Positions 29,636-33,391 of a stretch of 33,391 bases of DNA are shown here, piece by piece. Location of the stretch: NCBI GenBank assembly GCA_017523995.1, contig JAFWUX010000212.1, forward strand, positions 1 through 33,391, read 5' to 3'. The notes under the pieces are model-generated. The model made no database searches and was not told the origin of the DNA. It saw nothing but the letters and a program-made list of their open reading frames with translations. The stretch comes from Oscillospiraceae bacterium. Lineage in GTDB: Bacteria > Bacillota_A > Clostridia > Oscillospirales > Ruminococcaceae. Numbering within the stretch: the stretch's first letter is position 1; each line of letters begins with the position of its first letter. The translations under genes were made by a program, and so were the position numbers.

Positions 29636-30536
29636 GCTGACACTGACGGTTCCGGCGGAGGATGCCGGCAAGCGGCTCGATGCATGGCTTGCGGCGCATC
29701 CGGAGACGGAGCTGACACGCTCTGCGGTTCAGCAGCTTGCCGAACAGGGACAGATCACCCGAAACGGCAAACCTGCGAAGAAAAATGAAAAGCTGAAGGA
29801 CGGCGACACCGTCTGCGTGCAGATTCCTGCGCCGCAGATGCTCGATGTGATCCCGCAGGAAATCCCGCTCGAGATCGTCTATGAGGATGCGGAACTGCTG
29901 GTTGTCAACAAGCCGAAGGGCATGGTTGTGCATCCGGCGCCGGGGCATCCGGACGGGACGCTTGTCAATGCGCTGCTGTATCACTGCGCCGGAGCGCTTT
30001 CGGGCATCAACGGCGTGATCCGGCCGGGCATTGTCCACCGGATTGACCGCGATACCAGCGGGCTGCTGATCGTCGCCAAGACCGACCGTGCCCATCTCGG
30101 GCTTGCGGAGCAGATCGCGGTGCATTCCTTTACGCGCGAATACGAAGCAATCTGCTGCGGCAGATTCAAAGAGGAATCCGGCACTGTGCATGCCCCGATC
30201 GGCAGAGACCCGCGCGACCGGCAGAAAATGTGCGTGATCGCGACGAATTCCAAGGATGCGGTTACACATTATACTGTATTGACGCAATATGAAAAATATG
30301 CGCATATCCGCTGCAGGCTGGAAACCGGCAGAACGCACCAGATTCGTGTCCACATGAAGCATATCGGGCATCCGGTCTACGGCGACGCGGTCTACGGCAA
30401 AGCGGAAAAGGGCGTGCAGGGACAATGTCTGCATGCGAAGAAAATCGGATTTGTGCATCCGGTGACAGGCGAATATCTGGAATTTGATTCGCCGCTGCCG
30501 GAGTATTTTACGGAGATTTTGAGAAAATGCAGATGA
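29622..30536 (+). CDS. RluA-family pseudouridine synthase (RluD-like)
   Basis: A 304-residue RNA pseudouridine synthase. The N-terminal S4-like RNA-binding domain covers about 15-70 (GKRLDAWLA; SAVQQLAEQGQITRNGKPAKK). The catalytic domain has VNKPKGMVVHPAPGHPDGTLVNALLYH, shortened here as NKPKGMVVHP, and the active-site Asp142 in HRIDRDTSGLLIVAKT. Later blocks are ETGRTHQIRVHMKHIGHPVYGD (RTHQIRVH) and LHAKKIGFVHP. Target could be 23S rRNA (RluD type), but the exact site cannot be told. The start at 29622 has GAGG 9 bases upstream; ATG at 29607 is an alternative. lspA-rluD is a common firmicute pair. Confidence 0.92.
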   Translation: MPARELTLTVPAEDAGKRLDAWLAAHPETELTRSAVQQLAEQGQITRNGKPAKKNEKLKDGDTVCVQIPAPQMLDVIPQEIPLEIVYEDAELLVVNKPKGMVVHPAPGHPDGTLVNALLYHCAGALSGINGVIRPGIVHRIDRDTSGLLIVAKTDRAHLGLAEQIAVHSFTREYEAICCGRFKEESGTVHAPIGRDPRDRQKMCVIATNSKDAVTHYTVLTQYEKYAHIRCRLETGRTHQIRVHMKHIGHPVYGDAVYGKAEKGVQGQCLHAKKIGFVHPVTGEYLEFDSPLPEYFTEILRKCR

Positions 30537-30976
30537 ACCACTCAGACAAAGCGGCCGCGCTGTTTTCGCAGCGATTTCATTGCTCGCAGGCTGTGCTTGC
30601 AGCATTTGCAGAAGAGCTCGGCCTTTCAGAGGAGCAGGCGCTCCGGCTCGGCGGCAGCTTCGGCGGCGGCATGTGCAAGGGCGAAGTATGCGGCGCCTGT
30701 ACCGGCGCGCTCATGGTAATCGGCCTGAAATACGGGCAGTCTGTTCCGGGGGATGAGGCTGCAAAGCAGATTTGCAGTCAGAAAACGGTGCAGTTCCTGA
30801 ATGCGTTTGAAGCGAAGCACGGCTCCTATCTCTGCCGAAAGCTGATCGGCTATCATCTCGCTTCGGATATGGAACGGGAAGCAGCAAGAGCAGCCGGCGT
30901 ATTCGTCCGGATCTGTCCGCAGATGATCCGCACGGCGGTTGAGATTACAGAAGCGCTGCTCGGAAAGGAAGATTGA
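30527..30976 (+). CDS. C_GCAxxG_C_C family redox-type protein
   Basis: A 149-residue protein of the C_GCAxxG_C_C family. The pattern is visible in order: Cys19 in HCSQAVLAAF, GSFGGGMCKGEVCGACTGALMVIGL with the GACTGA box, a later Cys in KQICSQK, then LCRKLIGY. Such proteins are thought to carry a redox-active or metal-bound cysteine set; the function is not established. It overlaps the rluA-type gene by 10 bases. The start could be 30527 or the in-frame ATG two codons later; neither has a strong ribosome site. Confidence 0.87.
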   Translation: MQMNHSDKAAALFSQRFHCSQAVLAAFAEELGLSEEQALRLGGSFGGGMCKGEVCGACTGALMVIGLKYGQSVPGDEAAKQICSQKTVQFLNAFEAKHGSYLCRKLIGYHLASDMEREAARAAGVFVRICPQMIRTAVEITEALLGKED

Positions 30977-30978
30977 CG

Positions 30979-31464
30979 ATGCATTTTACATATTGCCCTG
31001 ACTGCGGCGCAAAGACAATCCCGCGGCAGATGGGCGATGACGGCGCCGTGCCCTACTGTGAACGATGTCAGAAGCCGCTGTTTGATATGTTCAGTACATG
31101 CGTGCTTTCCGTTGTGAAGAATCCGGCGGGGGAGCTGGCGCTCATCAAACAGAGCTACGGGCAGCAGGAAACCTATGTCGGCGTTGCGGGCTATATGCAA
31201 TGCGGCGAGACGGCGGAGGCGGCTGCGCTGCGCGAAATTCGCGAGGAGATCGGGCTGGAGCCGGAGAAGATCCGGTTTCTGTTCAGCGCTTGGCATGCTG
31301 CAAAAGGGCAGCTGATGCTCTGCTTTTGTGCGGAATCGGATGCGCAGGATTTTACGCTTTCGCAGGAGGTCCGCGAGGCAAAATGGTTCTCTCCGGCGGA
31401 TGCCTGCAAAGCAGTCCGGCAGGGCAGCATCATCGAACGGCTGGTGCGCGCCGCGGGTTCTTAA
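30979..31464 (+). CDS. NUDIX hydrolase with N-terminal zinc ribbon
   Basis: A 161-residue cytoplasmic hydrolase. The N-terminal zinc ribbon has CPDCG and CERC (residues 6-31), as in NudC-like proteins. The NUDIX box is complete: GYMQCGETAEAAALREIREEIGL, of which GETAEAAALREIREEIG is the core. The remaining C-terminal part is short. The substrate (NAD(H), ADP-sugar or another nucleoside diphosphate) cannot be told; the SQPWPFPxS motif of NudC NADH pyrophosphatases is not present. The ATG at 30979 follows AAGGAAG, two bases after the previous stop. A TTG at 30973 is a less likely start. Confidence 0.9.
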   Translation: MHFTYCPDCGAKTIPRQMGDDGAVPYCERCQKPLFDMFSTCVLSVVKNPAGELALIKQSYGQQETYVGVAGYMQCGETAEAAALREIREEIGLEPEKIRFLFSAWHAAKGQLMLCFCAESDAQDFTLSQEVREAKWFSPADACKAVRQGSIIERLVRAAGS

Positions 31465-31490
31465 TAAATTCATAAAATGCAGAAAAGGAC

Positions 31491-31519
31491 TTGCAAAACA
31501 ATCTGAAATTTGGTATAAT
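31491..31519 (+). promoter_or_regulatory. Promoter of the pssA-psd operon
   Basis: TTGCAA (31491-31496) and TATAAT (31514-31519), spacer 17 bases, 60 bases before pssA. Confidence 0.8.
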
Positions 31520-31579
31520 ATTAGAATAGACATTGATACCGGCGGGCTGCGCCGAAATACAAAGGGATGAGAACACAAC

Positions 31580-32218
31580 ATGATCGGTTTTTACAGCTAT
31601 ACCGTAATCCTGACATACATCGGATTTGTCTGCGGTTCGGTAGGCTTATATTTTGCAGCAAACGGAAGCACCAATATGGCGATTATCATGCTGATGCTTG
31701 CGGGATTCTGCGATATGTTTGACGGTAAAGTTGCCAAGACAAAAAAGGATCGCACACCGGAGGAATGCCGCTTCGGCATCCAGATTGATTCGCTCTCGGA
31801 TATGGTCTGCTTCGGGCTGCTGCCCCCGATGATTGCATTCAGCGCGGGACTGCACAAGCCCATCAATATCGCCGTGTTCTGCTGCTTCAGTCTTGCGGCA
31901 CTGATCCGGCTCGCATACTTCAATGTGACGGAGGAGGAGCGCCAGCAGGTGACCACCGAGCGCCGCAAGGTCTATGAGGGTCTGCCTGTGACATCGGTCG
32001 CGCTGATTATTCCGCTGCTGTTCGCGTTCCGGAAGGATCTCGAGGCGCTGAGCGCATCGGCGTTCCCGATCACCGCAACGATTGCATATGCAGTGATCGC
32101 ATGCCTCTTTATCACGCGCTTCACATTGAAAAAGCCGCAGATGCGCGCAATGCTCTGGTTTATCGTCATCGGCGTGCTGGAGCTGCTGCTGCTGATCTTC
32201 AAGCATCACCGCGGCTGA
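31580..32218 (+). CDS. pssA: CDP-diacylglycerol-serine O-phosphatidyltransferase
   Basis: A 212-residue integral membrane enzyme that makes phosphatidylserine from CDP-diacylglycerol and serine. There are about six membrane segments. The CDP-alcohol transferase motif is in CDMFDGKVAK...FGIQIDSLSD: Asp45, Asp48, Gly49, Ala52, then Gly66, Asp70 and Asp74. Two details differ from the usual pattern. Lys53 stands where Arg is typical, and the segment between the halves is 12 residues instead of 8 or 9; the longer segment is common in PssA. The next gene, psd, uses its product, so the two form a phosphatidylethanolamine pathway. Confidence 0.92.
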   Translation: MIGFYSYTVILTYIGFVCGSVGLYFAANGSTNMAIIMLMLAGFCDMFDGKVAKTKKDRTPEECRFGIQIDSLSDMVCFGLLPPMIAFSAGLHKPINIAVFCCFSLAALIRLAYFNVTEEERQQVTTERRKVYEGLPVTSVALIIPLLFAFRKDLEALSASAFPITATIAYAVIACLFITRFTLKKPQMRAMLWFIVIGVLELLLLIFKHHRG

Positions 32219-32251
32219 TGCGTTACAATCAAACAAAAGGAGGAATCCGTC

Positions 32252-33169
32252 ATGTCGGAACCGCAGGAAGTCAAATCGCACGCAGGTGCGATGATTTGTG
32301 ACCGCGCTGGGAATCCGGTGGCGGATTCCTGTGCTTCTCAGGGAAAGCTGCTCGGGCTGCTTTACGGCACCGCCCCCGGCAGAGCGGCACTCAAGCTGCT
32401 GACAAAGCCGGTTGTCTCGCAGGCGGCGGGTTATGCGCTGGAGCATCCGCTCTCGACGGTTGCGATCCCGCCGTTTGTCCTGAAAAAGCATATCAAAATG
32501 AGCGACTATGCGCAGGATAAATTCCGCAGCTTCAATGCATTTTTCACACGCCCTGTCAAGCCCTCTGCGCGGCCGGTCGAGACGGCGCCGGAGGTGCTGA
32601 TCAGCCCGTGCGATGCAAAGCTGACGGTCATTCCCGTGACGCCCGACCTGCATTTCACGGTCAAGGGCGCGGAATACAATCTTGCGGCGTTCCTCGGATG
32701 CAAACGCCTTGCACAGCGCTATGAGGGCGGGCAGGTGCTGATCTTCCGGCTGACACCGGACGATTATCACCGTTACTGCTATCCGGATACCTGCGAGATC
32801 GGCAAAACCCGACGCATTGCCGGCGAGCTGCATACGGTCAACCCGATTGCGGCAGAGCATGATATCAAGGTGTATCACCGCAACACGCGCACGGTCACGA
32901 TGCTGCACACGGAGAATTTCGGTGCGGTGATGATGATTGAGGTCGGCGCGATGCTGGTCGGCAAGATTGTCAATCACCCGCACGGGACAAAGGTCGCGCG
33001 CGGGATTGAGAAGGGATATTTCGAGTTCGGCGGCTCGACGATTGTGCTGGTGCTGGAAAAGGGCGCCGCAGAGATCGACGCACAGATTCTGGAAAACTCG
33101 CAGAACGGCGCCGAAACCATCGTCCGCTACGGCTCCGGCATCGGGAGAAGCGGTGTCGCTTCTCGATGA
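32252..33169 (+). CDS. psd: Phosphatidylserine decarboxylase
   Basis: A 305-residue membrane-associated pyruvoyl enzyme that turns phosphatidylserine into phosphatidylethanolamine. The catalytic His lies in TPDDYHRYCYP. The autocleavage site is FGGSTIVLV: Gly260-Gly261-Ser262-Thr263, where Ser262 becomes the pyruvoyl group. The first residue is Gly instead of the Leu of the E. coli LGST type, which is normal in clostridial enzymes. Other blocks are FRSFNAFFTRPVKPSARP and VGAMLVGKIVNHPH. AAAGGAGG lies 9 bases before the ATG, 33 bases after pssA. The stop is followed within a few bases by a multi-hairpin repeat element. Confidence 0.95.
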   Translation: MSEPQEVKSHAGAMICDRAGNPVADSCASQGKLLGLLYGTAPGRAALKLLTKPVVSQAAGYALEHPLSTVAIPPFVLKKHIKMSDYAQDKFRSFNAFFTRPVKPSARPVETAPEVLISPCDAKLTVIPVTPDLHFTVKGAEYNLAAFLGCKRLAQRYEGGQVLIFRLTPDDYHRYCYPDTCEIGKTRRIAGELHTVNPIAAEHDIKVYHRNTRTVTMLHTENFGAVMMIEVGAMLVGKIVNHPHGTKVARGIEKGYFEFGGSTIVLVLEKGAAEIDAQILENSQNGAETIVRYGSGIGRSGVASR

Positions 33170-33177
33170 TTCTGAAT

Positions 33178-33391
33178 GGGGCGCTGCCCCAAACCCCGCC
33201 AAAGGGATACTATCCCTTTGGAATCCCATTTTGATGCTGCCGGAGCATAACACGCCGCGGGAGCGCCAATATAAAAGTTTTGGTCGAGCTTTTTCAAAAG
33301 CTCGCGGGGTCGAGGGGCAGAGCCCTCGCCGCACTCCGCAGAGTGCGGAATGCCCCTGCTTTAGGAGCTCCGCAGGGGTGAATCCGATAAA
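33178..33391 (-). repeat. Multi-hairpin dispersed element, copy C (inverted, runs off the window)
   Basis: Read on the plus strand: GGGGC-GCT-GCCCC (33178-33190); CCAAAGGGAT-ACT-ATCCCTTTGG (33199-33221); CGAGCTTTT/AAAAGCTCG (33285-33304); CGAGGGGC/GCCCTCG with a bulge (33311-33328); CCGCACTC-CGCA-GAGTGCGG (33329-33348); and CCCCTGC/GCAGGGG near 33353-33378. Reversed, this is co-linear with copy B. Flanks around the variable hairpin (CCCCG before, AATCCCATTTT after) match copy B exactly. The CGAGCTTTT hairpin and the CCGCACTC hairpin match copy A exactly. Confidence 0.85.

Noticed and set aside
33029..33040. Possible inactive phosphatidylserine decarboxylase because LGST is GGST
   Set aside because: GGST is normal for this branch of the family, and the His motif and the serine are intact.
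31646..33334. 562-codon frame opposite pssA and psd
   Set aside because: Antisense shadow across two clearly real genes; it also runs into the repeat element.

Overview
The window is about 33.4 kb of a fairly GC-rich bacterial chromosome. Several things point to an anaerobic Gram-positive of the Oscillospiraceae/Ruminococcus type. There is a secreted protein ending in a type I dockerin. The gene order mutS-mutL-miaA-hfq followed by sepF-divIVA-lspA-rluA is firmicute-like. There are also an ECF-type transporter, a clostridial pssA-psd pair, and Shine-Dalgarno plus sigma-A promoter signals of Gram-positive type. The assignment is inferred from gene content; no rRNA is present to confirm it.

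Layout. 1-853 is gene-free and holds a long hairpin and a heptamer-repeat array. 854-3629 (minus) is a three-gene ECF transporter operon behind a consensus promoter with overlapping inverted repeats. 3712-4334 is non-coding and holds a 78-80 bp tandem repeat. 4392-6346 is an OmpR-type two-component system. 6763-7077 (minus) is a four-tRNA operon (Val, Asp, Gly, Cys) with its own promoter and terminator. 7171-8676 (minus) holds hslO (Hsp33) and a CbrC-family gene. 8677-9269 is repeat-rich. 9270-11168 holds a GNAT gene converging on a methyltransferase/YerC pair. 11457-13352 is the dockerin protein. 13674-25576 is a long plus-strand run concerned with tRNA modification and DNA repair: miaB, endonuclease V, a small secreted protein, ylbF-like, mutS, mutL, miaA and hfq. 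It is interrupted by immunity-like and acetyltransferase genes. 25583-30536 is a cell-division and envelope run: a HlyD-like protein, a YggS-like PLP protein, sepF, divIVA, lspA and an rluA-type gene. 30527-33169 holds a C_GCAxxG_C_C protein, a NUDIX hydrolase, and the phosphatidylethanolamine genes pssA and psd.

How genes work together. MutS and MutL form the mismatch-repair core, with endonuclease V acting on deaminated bases. MiaA makes i6A37 in tRNA and MiaB converts it to ms2i6A37. SepF and DivIVA act at the septum or pole. PssA makes phosphatidylserine and Psd decarboxylates it to phosphatidylethanolamine.

Most notable are the intergenic spaces. They carry two dispersed element families that the protein genes do not explain. 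One is built of heptamers (GTGAGRA or AATGAGA type) followed by a short palindrome. In one place it abuts the stop codons of two converging genes. The other is a co-linear chain of five or six hairpins, seen in three places, in which stems differ between copies but remain self-complementary while loops and flanks are conserved. The second highlight is a set of three immunity-like genes (SUFU-like, an unassigned 107-residue protein, Imm7-like) packed around mutL with no toxin gene in sight.
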